DNA of 64,000 nt from Urechis unicinctus (GCA_034190875.2 CM067344.1:17872034-17936033); one strand, 5' to 3'; positions 49,701 through 64,000 are shown, numbered from the stretch's first letter. Numbers and translations are program-made. Notes: generated from the letters alone by a model not told the origin.

Positions 49701-52700
49701 TCATAGTGTCCGATTAAATATATGACTTTTTCATAGCCATACTTTTGACTTGACTCATGGTTAATGTAAAACAGAAACAAATAGGGGTATGCTATCCTCA
49801 TTGGATAAATTGAACAAATTTCAAACCTCCTAGAAGCATCGTGTTATCTTATGGCACACATTCGCCGCACCAACATACCATTCATACTTTCGGTGCACAT
49901 TTGCTGAGCCCTAACCCCTGTGTTTTGTTCATCCTTTATTCTACAATAATTCTACCGCATATTGTGAAGCATGGGGGAAAGTAATGCTACTAATGTCCGC
50001 ATCATGGCAACAGTCGGTTTTTATCAGGTGTTACATTTTTATGGAAGAAGTCTTCGAAAAATACTTTGGATAGAATTGCATATATGTAAGGGTCAGTACA
50101 TACCGCTTGGATAAGCGGAGTCGGGCTATGAGTCAATAGTTCAAACCAATAATAAATAGCTTTGAAATATAAAGCTGTAGCAGTATAAGCTCTTGTAAGG
50201 CCGGCATTAAAGTAAATGAATCTCAGACATACTAAGGAGGGGAATGCGGTGGGGGCAAGGTATGAGTTAAAGCGATCTGTGTTTGGTGATGATGGTTATA
50301 ATATGGTACAGATATAGATATGTAGGATACCAACAAATGCCAAATCAAATCTTTGACACCAGAAAAATTCAAAAAACTTCAGCACTCGCTCACAAGCATG
50401 ACACGAGAAAAGTGCTTCGGTAGAGCATTTCATAAATTGATTAGACGGCTTTGAGATACACACAGATTATGGTATGTGGTCCCTTTTGGCGACCCGAGTT
50501 CTTGCTCATATCTCATAGTGTCGTTAGTGAAACATCGCTGGGTTGGTGCTGAGACAAGTCAATGATTATGCTTCTCAATTTATTAACCAACCATCAAGAC
50601 AGGTGCAAATCAGTCCCCGTATCTCTTGGTAGCAATCTCGATGCATGGTACTATTTTCCAATGCGGAAATATGTGACGGAAGACCCGTGGCTCTTTTGAT
50701 AATTTAGCTGAGTCGCAATCAGATGTATGGATTCTTAACAAATAATAAAAGATGTTAGCAAAGATCATTGTTGTACATCCGAGGAAGTCACGTTTGAACA
50801 AAATGCTGACGACAAGTGTGATTATTCTGGGAACTATGAAGATAAGGCTGACATTGCACGACATAATTTGCTGAAAGTATCATCGATCATAGCTTCTTAA
50901 TACTGAGTGCCATGTTATATCGATATGAAACAACCCTACCAAGCCTTGGAGAGCTCTCGTACATACATTTTGTGTAATATGCCAAACAAATGATAATTTC
51001 GTTACGAATATTCATAATGATTTGTATTACATATCTTTGGAATTCCTACCCTTTTACGAAATGGGAAGACGTATGCTTTTTATCGTGCATGGCAGGGACA
51101 TTCTAGATAACTGTTATTTAATTGAATGATATCGTGATGCACGAGCTCCACAATCGATGTACTGTCATCTGAGTTGTCCCATCAAGTGTTTTGAGGCTTT
51201 AAGCGCTAATATTGTCGCACCTTGCTAAATCCAATTGTCGTGAATCCATTGGATGTCACGCGCTGTGGCAAAGCTTAATAAACAGCATTTAGATACTATA
51301 GGTATTTCCATGTTATCAGCGAAGCTTCTGTGGTGTCTGTTTACTGTACATATAAACTGCCTGTTTCGGGATTACAAGTGCTCACTCGTATGCTCTTCTT
51401 CTTTCCAGGTTGGTCGTCATTGGTGGACACTGTCATGTGGGTGAGCACTGTTATATTTCCTTAAAAATCATCGACGGCTTCAGTATAACACAATATTCGT
51501 TAGAGGCGTGGTCATAATGACCGAACGAAGCACTTCAGTTTTCTCTTTCGCAACATGCAGAACTTGTACTTTATTAAAAACATGTCTGCACTTATCTCGG
51601 TGGCGTTCACCAGATCCGATAAGACGAGAAGGATCATTAAATCTCCAGGGCATTTCAAGGTGACGCTACCGCTCATTAATGTAATGGAGTGTGGTGGAGG
51701 TGAATGGCAAGGTGTGGTTAACTGATTGGACATCCTTATATTCGGAGCAATAATAACCACAGATTATTGATGTTGGCTAGAACGATTCAACTTACACTCA
51801 TAACGTAAATCGAACACAATTTTAGTGATAAAACCACATTGCCATATGGACTCGAATGTGCCAAATAATATCTTGTTTTACACATATTCGAAGAACATAA
51901 GGAATATGCAACCTCTAGCCTTTAATGTGAACAAGCACACACAGAGATATATCATGGGTTTTGTAAAGCTTTCAGTAACAACTGATTTGAGCACCTGCTG
52001 TAAGTCATTATATGCATTACTAGCGGCAATGCATATAAATGTCGTCGTTTTCAATTAATCAATCGAGTGACAAACATGAACGTGGGGTGTGAGCCTGAGT
52101 CGGAGCGTAGTGCTAGATAGCATGGTGTTAACAAAAGATATCATTACCAAATAGTCAGACGTTTTGCCAGTAGGCATAGCGATAGTTTCAATGATATATC
52201 CGTTTGTCAACACCATTGTGATAATCGAATATTGTATGAGTGGAAGTATTTTGTGGTAGAGAACGCTGGTTGTGCTGCATACTAGAAAGTGTGGCCCACA
52301 TCTCTTAGTATATGAAAATCGGTCCCGAAAAGTTGGACTGCTACCATTGTCACCCACGTTGGGTGCATTGGTGGTGTATGAAATGTCAGACCAATCACAA
52401 ATTATTCAAAAACACCACGTGTTGCCACGGTACAACAAGTCATTTGGATATTCATTTTAAACTTGTGATGTAAACAGCATAACGTAATCGTAGGTGGAGA
52501 TGTGTGTTCGCACCACACCGTTAATCTATTAATACCTGCCAGTTTTGCACATCACTTTGAGCTAGCACATGCGGTTTGATGACAGTAAATTACAATCAGA
52601 GCCGCATCGTAGCACTAGCAACACACCAAGCAATCAAAAGAACAATAATTGCGTCAAGCTGTGCTTCCAGGCATATTAACCTAGCCGAGATTGCAATATT

Positions 52701-55049
52701 TATGGTTATGTTACAGTGTTAAACGCATTCCTGCAAACATATACGTCGTGTTTTACATACTGAAACAAAGCCGATGCAGACATTAGTTTATCTTTGTTTG
52801 CATTCCTTCTTTGAAGAGACGACACACCATTTGTTCATTTGCTTTTGCTTTGCAAATAGTTTTGATTCATGGTCACATCACAAGGCCACAAACTCGCGTA
52901 AAGCTATATTAAAGAATCATCAACAGCAAGATAGGTATATTTGTGCGCACTGCACAGTAAATAATGTTTCGGCAAAGGATGAGCATATTAGAGTTGGTGG
53001 AAATACAATGACTGACGCTGATTGGTCTCGAGACATCAAGCGTCGATAGTGAACGGACAAGCAACTCTAATTTGACTAAACAACTTTATTAACAGGCCAT
53101 TGTTTATGGCACATTATGCTAGCTCTATGATAAGCCGCAGTGTCATGCAGTCAGTTAAAAATCATATCCACGAGTAACTTGTTCAAAACGACTGTGACTA
53201 TAGCTTGATTAATTGCTTGATACCTGTTATACACATGCCGGCCATCACCCTGTATAATGCATCAGTATATGTCTTCATACACTTTGCAGACATGACAAAT
53301 ATGCGATTAATTAGCAAATTCTGCTGCCTGCACGCTTGTGCTCATGCGGCCCTGGTTCCTTGTGTTTATTTAGACGCTATGCGTAAAAGGACTCAACTGA
53401 CGACGCGACACGCGATATGCAACATAGAGGTCAATTCATTGTAAAAACCTTGATTTGGCGGTGGTTGTCTGTGGATGACGCGATGCTCCAAGTACGCTCA
53501 TTCAACATTTTCATCATGTAATCCAATGCTGACACGCGAAGTGTTGGCAGCAGAGCTCGGAAGCATCAATAATTGTCGTACAAGCCAGCATGATAAGTCA
53601 AACCAGCGGTACGCTCCGTGAATTTGGGTGTATAATATTATTATCTCCGTTGATCTTATATTCTATTGCACAACTGTCTTCAGACTGCCATATATTACCT
53701 TACAGGCATTGTGATGAGATGAATACATCCGCCGAGAAGATATAGTGATGAAATGATTATAACTCCACGTATCAGAGCAAATGTAGAAAGGTAAAAACGG
53801 ATTCCGCCGAAGCTTGCTCTGCGCCAATGAAGCAATGCGATGCGTCTGACACTGAACGATAGAGGGGCAGTGTGGACTCTTGCCTTTTGCCGACTAACTA
53901 GTTAATGGTTTTACATAGGTGACGCTGTCATTCTAAAAGCAAATTTAAATAGCCGTAGACTATCCTCTAATATATACTTGCAGCCCTTGTGAGTAGACCA
54001 ACAAGAGTGCAATGTTTTTTTTTTGGTAACAAGATGTCACAGAATTCCAGCTGCAAATATTCCTGCGAGTATTGGAGTTGATTCAAAATGAAATATGATT
54101 CGGTTTATCTTCTGATATGGAGATGCGTGTGCTATTCCAATGGTTATCACCATGTATACCCCCGTCGTCTACGGGTCACTATATATATATATATGTCATT
54201 CCAGGTTTGCAGGAAAGATTGCGAATGCGGGCCATATACGCCTACAATACATTTCTTGTGGCGTTTCATTTGCCTTCAGGCATTCGGAGAATGGGTGATT
54301 GATGAAAAGGTTGTGCATGCTATTTAGTTTCCGGCACAATCATACAATCTGAGAGTTATAGGATTATGCCCAAATGTCTTTACGGGTGATTTTATCCAAA
54401 TATTGTCTGCATGTATTACAATTTAGCATTCTAGGTATTGCAAAATATTTTATGGTCCAGTTAATTGATGGTATTGTTTAGACTATCAAGACTAATGTCA
54501 ATCATGCAAAAGCAACTTTCTGTCATGTATGACATATCAAGGAAGTCTGGCCATTAGCCCACGGTAATAAAGTATCCTAGATATTACCATCCGCAACAAA
54601 TACTTAAACGGACCGCAAGGCGTCCCAACCGTTAGATATCCGTGTCATATAACATAACAGTCACGATTAGCAATGAAGCTTCAATACAATATGTAGTCGG
54701 TCAACAAACAATGCTTTTCCCGCAAATTAGGGGTGACATTCTCACAACAAAACCTACTGAACGTCTTAATAATGACTTGGCGATGTGTGTCCCTTTGACA
54801 CATAAATTTCCGCTTTTGATGTTTTTAATTGATGAATACTGACCATGGAAATTATCATTTCAATGGCAATAACTCAAATTCCAGAATTTGATTGGACTTG
54901 TTTATTGTTGAGAGCCACCGTGGACAAAAGATGCCAGAACATATCATAACCAAACAATTGACATGATTGCTACCTCAAACCAGGTATTAACATAAGCAAT
55001 GAGGCTTGTTATTGATGTGAATGGATCTGTAATCATGATTGAGCTGATA
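46701..55049. other. Gene-free stretch
   Basis: Open frames are 106 codons or fewer (47155-47475, 52055-52357 on the minus strand) and show no known motif. There is a C-run at 48915-48924 and a short (TA)n at 54181-54194. I see no mirrored or tandem structure. Confidence 0.4.
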
Positions 55050-55190
<141 letters not shown>

Positions 55191-55822
55191 TATATGCATA
55201 TATAAATGTGTATACAGATGAACGATCTACCCATTGAGACCGTCCGACTGAATAGAAGCCATTTAAATGCTAAGAGAATTTGTATGTGCTTTGGAAACTC
55301 GGAACCAGAGTGAGCTTTGGTACTAGCTATTCTCTCTCTTTTATATGATGTTATTAAGACGGCAGTGCTTTGTAATAGGCTAACGCAGTAGGCATAGACA
55401 TAGGAATAGGTTTCCCATCCTATTCTGGAATATACTAGTTAAAAGCTTTTTGGATGCACAGCAAATGTAAATGAAGGTCATTCATGTATTATCTCATGAA
55501 TAATTTAATTTCAAGAGAATTTTTCGATAGATTATTCTAACTAGCCTCTTCTGCATACCATGTCTGAATAATGTCACAAATATTTTAGCCCAACAAAAGC
55601 CATATTTAATGCAACTATTAAGAAGAGGCATTGCTCTGTTGAAAGCGGTTAATAAATCTCAATACCTATATGCAGAACACATACGATGCATACGTGATGT
55701 ATTTAAACACCATTATATGGTATGCAGGTACCATTTCTTGTGTGATGTGGATGGTTGGTTACAAGTTTGAATTAACAAAAACGGAAACATGTCCGTATTT
55801 AGCGCTTGGGAGGGGATATGCA
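55191..55822. other. Gene-free stretch
   Basis: I see nothing recognisable between the (TA)n tract and the 64-bp tandem repeat. Confidence 0.4.
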
Positions 55823-56034
55823 GCGGTTCATGATTGAACTGTAAAACCAGTGGACACTACTAACTACAAGGGATGATGAATAAATAGCGGTTTATGATTC
55901 TACAGTAAAACCAGTCGACGTTAGTTACCATAAGAGATGATGAATAAAGAACGTTTTATGATTAAACTGTAATACCAGTCGCCACTACTAACTACAAGGA
56001 TGGTGAATGAATAGCGTGTTATGATTCTACCGTT
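55823..56034. repeat. Tandem repeat of about 64 bp, 3.3 copies
   Basis: GCGGTTCATGATTGAACTGT at 55823 recurs as GCGGTTTATGATTCTACAGT at 55887, AACGTTTTATGATTAAACTG at 55950 and GCGTGTTATGATTCTACCG at 56014. Each full copy also has AAACCAGTSGACNNTA-like and GATGATGAATAAA segments. Copies 1 and 3, and copies 2 and 4, are more alike at the ATTNAACTG/ATTCTACNG position, which suggests an older two-unit repeat. Confidence 0.9.
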
Positions 56035-59000
56035 GATCATGTGCAACGACAAGGAAGTAATAATATGCATTGACAATTCCTCCACAACACCCATAATGTT
56101 GCAATTTATTCATTCAAAAGCTGTATACTAGTCCGATTAAAAGGGTTAGTAAACCAATAAATCAAGTTGATACATTTGATTTTTTGTATACAACATGTTT
56201 TAATATTTGATACAATCACTCACAGTACTCTTACAGTACCACCCCTTTAATTGTGTAACGTCATTTGTTCATCCTTGCAGTTAGCTGTTTTGGCCGGTAT
56301 TTCTGTACACACTCATATATTATTCAATCGCTCAACGGCAAGGATTTAACTAGCCAACTGTTATGTTAAACGGCATTGCAACTTGTGCATATACACGTCG
56401 TTGCTATCACTATATGATGTATGTACCCTTGCAACTACAAGGTATCCATTCTCGCTCACGCATATTTCTGTCATAGTATTACAAGCAAGACCCATTTAAT
56501 CTGCAACAATTGTCTGATATGATAAACAGAATTGCACCAATATTATTTTCAACGCCGTTTATCTGAGTAACGAGTCACAAGCATGGAACCCAGAATGCAT
56601 ACATTGTTCCCGACACTGCTTGCTTTAACATGGCAGCCATGAGTCGCTTCAGAAGTAAAAAGCAAGGAAGAGGCACCCTTGTCGAGCATAAAGGAACCAA
56701 CCATTCATGGCCCCCTTAATATGAAACCCACAAGTCAATTTACGCTTGTCCCAAGTTCCTAGCGTATATTGCTCTCCCACAAACTATCCTACATGAATAA
56801 ATGTCTATCCTCTTCTGCCAGATTGTGCTGTATGCACGATTTCCGCTGATATTGGCTATGCAGCCATCTAACCTACTTTCAAACCAAAATGACAAAAGCG
56901 ATCACCTCAGCGAACTCAATATATTTATCCGTCGATGCAGCGCTCACTATTTCGATCGTCCGCTGCTTGATTGATAATGACTATACATAGCTATGCCAAT
57001 TATCTCGCGTGACACTGCTTTATCCTTTGCTGCAGTGGGCATAGTTTTGAAGATGCTTCAATGATATACCTCTTCCATTGGTGATAGTCAATTGCAATAG
57101 GAAATCTTCATCCCTGCAAAATACTTTCCGTTAAGAATTGCTTTCATTAGTCGTGAAATGGTGCAAAATAATTTAAAGGAAATATATGAGGAATATTGTT
57201 GTTGAGGGACGTTTTATAATACGTCTGATGGTATGGTTATAAGATATGCAGATACTATGTTTAAGCTACTATTGCAACTGATGCAAATAAGGGTCTGATG
57301 TAAATTCGTCTGGCACAAACAAGGTAATCAGGTTAGGTTTCTTCAGATCTTTCTCGAAGTAAGCAATATAAAATGTATAAAAGAACCTGAGGAAATTGAA
57401 CATAAGTGGAAGGCTTCCATTTGTAACCACGCATCATAGCATTCACTCTAATTAAATAACGTGCATCAAAGACCAAATACAGTTTTCTGAATACCATCTG
57501 CGAAGACCAACTTGTGTCTATCCTCTCATTATCACGCATCAAATCTTTTATTTGACAGCTTTTGAAAATTTGATTCGAAATTAAGTTAAAGACAGTGAAT
57601 ATAATGATGTTACTCCAGCATGAAATTGAGGGGTCGGCATGTAAAGCTCTAATAGTTGTGCAATTAAGGGTTACTTAGCGTAATCACCAAGATCAAAGTG
57701 CAATTAAGTAATTTTAGTAGTGTGATATCGATGCAAGGGTAACGCTTCAAAATAACAGATCCACAGTCAGTATCAAACCCTATTATCATACTTTCAAACA
57801 TTCAGAAAGCATTTCCACCTGGTTCTTTATTTTTGTGTAATATTTCATCAAGCAAAATCCAAAGAAATATCTGAGGCATCCTATAACACATATGGTTTGT
57901 TGTTTATTTTTTTACCTCAATAGCCTGATAAAAATTTGGTAAAATTAGAAGTTGGGCATTGTCTATTCATACTGAATGAGGTTTTACCAATTGTGAGCAG
58001 AAATAAATTATGAGATGAAAAGGCAATTGCTGGAAATGAGTGATTCTCGCAATGTTATGAAACGCAACCTTGCTTGGCAATAATTGAGTTAACCGCTCTT
58101 TTGACCTACGTTGAATCATATGGTCGTATTTTGGTCACCCAGGCATGGGCCATTCACCTTTGAATCGATTGAAAATATATCGTTCGGTGTTTATAACTTA
58201 GAAGAAGCCATATATCGTGGGAATGTAATTTTACTCAAGCATTGTTTTGCAGTCTTTTGCGCAAGCTTTTAGAGAAGACGCGTTATCAAAACAAATCATT
58301 GCTGACTTCCGGGCCTGGGTATTTCACTGGGAAACTGGGTGATGAGGTTTTTCCCAGTTTACGGTCTTCCTTGTTATGTCTATTGTTGAACTTGCCACAA
58401 TTTGCGTCTGCCCATTCAATCGATATGAGTCAGTGTTATTCATATGAAAGCCACGTCCACAAGGTACATCAGTCATTGATTTCTGTACTATTGCAATGAA
58501 TTACACCTGATACGCTTCATCGTTAGTATCTACATACTATTATATTCGTATCAACGTTTCCTTCGACAAATCATAAATTTTAGTAGAAATATGCATTGAC
58601 CAACGATGAAAGCAAACAAGCACTGCCGCACATACAGCAAAATACTAAATCCTCTGAAACGTGTAATGGGGAATTCGAGATTCAACCTGTTATGCGTGCA
58701 AATATGAAATGCAACTTTTATCTATTATAGAATCAAGGATTGACGCTCATTTCAACTGTCCACACTCTTGAATTGACTTCTCAGGAGCGTTTTGGAGCAT
58801 GTCATGTAATAGAATAAGGAGTGTAATAAGGCGATCATACTCAAGTTTACATAATCTACACCGTCAGATATTTATGGTCTACCTCAGATGACGAGGTGTT
58901 TGGTTTGTATTGCTCCACTGAACGACATGATTACCACCTGACTACGCACGTTCTGTTGATAAGGTTTTGATTCGATGAAGCATCGACCTCAGACTCCTCT

Positions 59001-60455
59001 GTATAGCATCATCGATATAACTGCAAAACCAATGCCTAATTAAGGATGTCTCTGCTTCTGATTAAGTGTCAAAGAAGGGAAGTGACGCTGGAACTAAATA
59101 CGTATAAATGATTTGGGTGATTATACTGAGTATGTATCTTGCTGTATGGAACATTTTGTCAACTTATTGAGTTTGCTGGCGGCGAGGGGGCGAGGATAGG
59201 GGGTTATTATTGGTTTGGTTTGCATCATTTTTGTACTCCGAAATTGCGCCATGATATTCTGTAGAATTTCAGCCAAATCTTGTCTATGTAAATTCGGCTT
59301 TCCAGTTCGTATATGCTAGTGCAGATATGATGCAAACATGTCACTTTGTAGAACCAAGTGATTCCTTAAAAAGGGCACCGTTAATCTTTTCCTTATTGGA
59401 TCTGTATCAAGGACAAGTCCATGTATCCATAGCGACAAATGGGATTACAAAGGAAGCACTAGATATGCGTCTGGGACACGTTGACGAAGGGGCAATGGAA
59501 CACCATAATTGAGTCAGGTACGGCGGCGCGATTTGTGTTGGTTATCGCATGGTCATGGGAACGAGACTGATAGCATACAACATATATTAGCCAATTTTAT
59601 GATTAAAGATTTGTCTGGAACGGATAGAATAAACGCTGTAAATATCATTTTTTTCAGCCATGTGCATATGATTGTTATGGCGGTTAAACAATATGTTTAT
59701 TTTGAGTTGCCAGAATTATTTGAAACCGTATAAAAACGTCAGGAATCCTTGTTTTAAATATTCATTTGCGTTGATGCAAATATTTATGGCATAATGCGAT
59801 GCATAATTGGTAATAATTTTAGAATATGGAATGATCAATGCAAAATAACTGCCGGACCAGTATACCCGAAGGATCATTTCAGCACATGATCCGAGTATGC
59901 ATGTTTCGTTGCTCATGGTTCAGCATGATTTGCCTTGGATTCGTCATTACTTACAGCCGCATCATCGAATGATGATCTCGTGTTCTGCAACCCATGCGTG
60001 CATGGTACTGTGGCCATTTTCCATTTCATTAATGGTAAATCAATGAAGCCCTCATGACTGCCTGAAGTAAAGCCTGCTGAGGCTCTATTTACCACGCACG
60101 ATGTACGTCGCTTAAGCGGTACAAATAAATATTATATTATATATCAACTGAAATAAGTCTATCTACAGCGACGCCTACCGGGTGGTCAAAGGTAGCGTCT
60201 TCAATCTGGTCACATCAGGCTGAATACTAAACGGGACCGGAGCATTGATAGGCATGAGATGTGTTGAGCGTATCATGATATGTTGGGTATATTAGAAAAA
60301 AAAGCAAAACCTCATGCCTAATCATACCGCTAGCTGCGTGTAACATTCCTGCCCCTCGATATAGCTGTTGGCTTCGTAACATGTGTGCAGGCAATAGAAT
60401 GGATAATGTCACAACAGTAAGCGGCAATTTCGATTTTCTGCGATTAAGTTTCTCT
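56035..60455. other. Gene-free stretch
   Basis: Open frames reach 85 codons (58242-58499) and none carries a motif I know. No tandem or inverted structure was noticed. Confidence 0.4.
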
Positions 60456-60483
60456 GTGATATTTTACTACAGTAAAATATCAC
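60456..60483. repeat. Short perfect foldback
   Basis: GTGATATTTTACT and AGTAAAATATCAC form a 13-base-pair perfect stem with a two-base gap. It is AT-rich, and there is no run of T after it on either strand that would make a terminator case. Confidence 0.85.
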
Positions 60484-62897
60484 TAAATGACATAATACGG
60501 GTTTTTATGACATAATTAATAGTTTCCGCCAAGAAAATAATAGGAGATAAGTAACGTAGAGCTGTCTATATAATTTCGTGTATATTGAACGTTTTTGTGC
60601 CTTTTATTTAAACAATCAGCGCTTGATTGTGATCTCAGGGGCGTTCCATGGGGTAAAGTCAAACACCCATTCATGAAAATATTGGTTTGGTTTTTGCCTC
60701 TCCAACAATATAGCAATCAACATCCTCCTATTTAGCATGCAAAGGGAATCAAATAGGAGCCTCACAGTCAGATCGTTTTGTCACATTGTGTCGGTAATCA
60801 AACTTGCTGATGTGTTGATGCCCAGTTGCCAAATAATGAGCATTAGCAGCCAATATTGAAAATAATGTGAGCAAATCCCGCAAAGATATGTCTGGAATAT
60901 TAAGCATTGGCAATGCATGGTATTACTAAGACACCAGTTTGTCCGGAGTAATGTTGTCCTTAAGGTGTAAGTCGAGGCATGGTCATTCTCATGAATAAAT
61001 ATTGAATATATTGTGTCAGTCAATGCATAGGGTTCACTATCACGTATTATCCGGTGTAAATACAAAATAAACAAGCCAGGTAAATTTATCACCATCTGTA
61101 TACATGGCATAGGAGTTGCAAAGCAAGTTGAGGATTCGCAGCTTGTTTATATTGCTTCACTCATTAGATGCTGGAGGTGAATAAAAAATATCGCATTTTG
61201 ACACGCTAGAAACCCCCATCAAGCAGATGTGATATAGGTGTGGGTAGTAAAAGTGCCTGTAACATGATTCATAATGCTTAGCCACCTTGTAGGCTTAGTC
61301 AAACTGGTTATTATGGGTTCAATTGCGCATGTTGAGTTGAAAATACGCTCGATGGGTTATGCAAGTCTATTTATAGCCATGTGGTGAATGATATTGATGC
61401 CATCGATTCTAAAGTAATGTTCGTCTGCTGTTGACGATACCATTCCACACAAGGGTGGCAGTTGTTATCATCTGATTGAACGATTGACAAGTGACCTCTG
61501 CCTCTTTACCTCTGTAGCCACACGGCGTGATAACGCTCCAAGCACATCAGAAAGCAATCAGTCAGATTCATATGCGTTTCCAAGGGACCCTGGTATAAAC
61601 AACGCATGACTTCTTCTTCATATGTTAGTATAGCATGGCGTTTGCAAGATGTGTAAGTTAGAAACCGGTGGTTGTCTGGTCACATCTTATTGATTCATTT
61701 CTGAAAAGCAAGCATTGCCTAAACACCGGAGGCAATAACTGACAGATGCTTCAACATCCGACATGTTTAGGGAATAATAAATGACGGGGTGGACATTTCA
61801 GATAAGGTAACATGAATAATATATATCCTAGCACCTTTCCGCCATTATTTTGGTTTGAATAAAGATAGTTAACGAAATGCAGCAGTCACCAAGAGATAGT
61901 AACCTTCGGTTGAAAAAAAGATTGCGCAATAGGTGCAAATGCCCATCATGTCGTTCCTGCATCTGTCAGCTAACACATATGCTCTGGTGCTCATGATGTA
62001 AGTTCTGTTGTTAATCAGGTATGGGGAAAACACAAATTATTCTATGGCATTTAATGTTCAGTTTGTTGTCATAATTTAATAGCTATTTTGTTAGTACAAT
62101 ACCATGTTTTGGAACAGTATGATATGTTCGGATCAATAAATGCCACGACAGTGCAAATTCATGTTCCTCCTACCAACGGTATATATGTTTTTACTCAGGC
62201 TGCATAAAGAGCACTAACAGCATCATGGCCAATATCGATCATCAGGAACATTGTGGAAAATCTGCCCTCACCGAACCACAGTAAGTTCAGATATAGTTGT
62301 GAGGTATTCGACTTATAACAATGACAAATGACTACCTTGTTGCGGCCACGAAGCCACTTAATGTGAGTACTCTTCGAAATAGATGATTTTACATAGCAGC
62401 ATGAGAAGGCCATTTGGTATCTAGGCGATACCAAAAGTTGCTCCTCTGTGCCACATTAATGGTTCCTAATATAATTAAGCTCTGTAGCCGATCTAGAGCT
62501 GTGTCGACTGGGGGGATTTACATTATATCTAGTGTACACCTGGAATCTAGGCATTTAAAATTCAGTGCCAGGCAACTTCAGAACATTTTACTTGTTCATT
62601 CGGGCCGGCGAACGAGCAGAGTCTCTTGTCGCAAACTTAAATTCACCGGCACTACTTGTATCATATAATAGTCAATAGTTGCCAGGTACAGAGGCATACG
62701 TATTTTCTATTAATGACTACTTGCACGGAAAGCGTTGGAACCTGTATTTCAGTCCATGTTCACAGCAGCAGTATTTTAAATTATATCCGTTAATGGTTTG
62801 TGTGAGAGGTGTTAAATTGTCGTGACTATCAATATTTCGTGTATGCACATATAATGAAGCGTCAAAGTATTCCATTACCCTTGACAGTTTGGGTATT
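60484..62897. other. Gene-free stretch
   Basis: The longest frame is 109 codons on the minus strand (60781-61110), unrecognised. No other feature is seen. Confidence 0.4.
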
Positions 62898-62959
62898 TGT
62901 ACAAAGCTGGTTATAATATAGGGGTTGAATAACCCCTATAGTATAACCAGCTTTGTACA
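62898..62959. repeat. Near-perfect 62-base hairpin
   Basis: The stem runs from TGTACAAAGCTGGTTATA (62898-62915) through TATAGGGGTT (62917-62926), a GAAT loop (62927-62930), and back through AACCCCTATA and TATAACCAGCTTTGTACA to 62959. All 29 positions pair except 62916 with 62941 (A opposite G). It is too perfect for a typical animal pre-miRNA, which has bulges, and too short for a classic MITE. It could be a small foldback element, a replication template-switch product or an unusual small-RNA hairpin. Confidence 0.93.
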
Positions 62960-64000
62960 CTTGGATTTATGTTTTCTACTGTTCATGGTTCACAAGCTTC
63001 ACCCCAAAGCTCAACTACGATTATATTGGTAACCACCGAGGGCGAGCCACAGTAACCTGCTCTATTGCCGATCTATGCTGCTTGAGTGAACCCTGAAGTA
63101 TATTTTAGTAATTCATATTGGATATGTAGATGCTGCGCTGCTTGACGAAACGTGTGATTCTACATGCTCGAGGTTGAACTTTTCATTAGCATCAATTATT
63201 TTGCCTCAGAACACAAAATCTACAGAAACATGCCTGAGGCTGCTAACACAAGATATTCCCCCCTGTGCATGCTTCTATTGCGAATATTTGCAAATAGCTA
63301 CTGAGGGTCAAGCTCCATCCGTCGGAATGTATATCCTTCATTTGCTAATATTGTAGCTTTGGGACCTTGGGGCTAAACAAATCCAATTGCCTAAAGTTTA
63401 TGTCACCCCGTATGACAGGTTTGAATATAAGTTAGTGAGATGCTGAAAGCATTTTCATGTACTATGAGAACCAGGGCCATCTGTGGTCTTTGGTGCCTGG
63501 TTACTATCCACATTAGCTGGCTGTATTGCGATGCCCAGTGACTATGCGTATCCAAGGTCTCACATTTAGCTGGTTATCAATGGTCATCGCTGCTTGGCCA
63601 CAGCCACACGCTGTACTTTATCAGCATAAGTCTCTGTGTGTATTTGCATGCGATATGTAAACACTTTGCTTAGAAGGAAACTCATTATATATCAGCAATG
63701 CAACTCGTCTTCGTAACTTCATTGAAACCTATTTCCATCAAGGTAAACAGTCTTACTTTTGTGCATCTACAGTATCATGGATAAAGTTAATATGGAAAGA
63801 TTACACTCAGCTCATTGTAGGAATAGCTGTGAATAGGAATGTTAAAATGAAATCGGTCTATGTCGAGAGGTAATGACCAAAAGATTGGCACTTGTAGGAA
63901 ATGTGCTACTCATATTTTGCAGCTATCGGCTAATGCATAAGTCATGTGCCTTTAAATAAATGCTTCTTGCTAGATTCGATTCGCTATTTAGTTGCTACAT
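62960..64000. other. Gene-free stretch at the window end
   Basis: A 60-codon frame at 63174-63356 is the only one listed here and it is unrecognised. I see no repeat or RNA gene. Confidence 0.4.

Overview
This window looks like a gene-poor, AT-rich stretch of an animal nuclear genome, probably an invertebrate. The signs are long microsatellites ((TA)n, (TATG)n, (CA)n), several minisatellites, a decayed CR1-like LINE, and no operons or long open frames. I could not place the species. I recognise no intact host gene, tRNA or rRNA. The longest open frames lie inside microsatellites or are about 100 codons with no family I can name.

The dominant structure, found by reading one strand against the other, is a very large interrupted inverted repeat. 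Position 1 pairs with 39017, and collinear inverted matches run inward to about 19395 on the left and 28313 on the right. The left arm is about 19.4 kb, the right arm about 10.7 kb and the spacer about 8.9 kb. The left arm is still matching at position 1, so the repeat probably continues outside the window. Large arm-specific segments interrupt the match. Left-only segments lie at 449-2429, 2667-3299, 4275-12987, 16171-17260, 17870-18288 and 18672-18990. Right-only segments lie at 29350-29805, 32395-33010, 34052-35150, 35193-36470 and 36956-38413.

The arms are not equally similar along their length. By eye the outermost 0.6 kb is about 98-100% identical, most inner blocks are about 80-90%, and one 118-base block (3645-3762 against 33934-34051) is identical inside less similar flanks. 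This mosaic points to selection, local gene conversion or stepwise duplication.

The right arm carries a broken CR1-like reverse transcriptase (37326-38640) that has lost its catalytic FADD/YADD block. Its 3' part is also in the left arm. A dispersed family, called Rep-A here, has five same-strand copies in the left arm and spacer, and two of them are mirrored in the right arm. The spacer also holds nine copies of an exact 40-bp minisatellite. From 39018 to 64000 I see no mirrored sequence and no gene, only a 31-bp minisatellite, a probable retroelement tail, a (TA)n tract, a 64-bp tandem repeat and two foldback hairpins, the one at 62898-62959 being nearly perfect.

All arm comparisons, percentages and breakpoints were read by eye and should be taken as approximate, except where exact pairing is stated.
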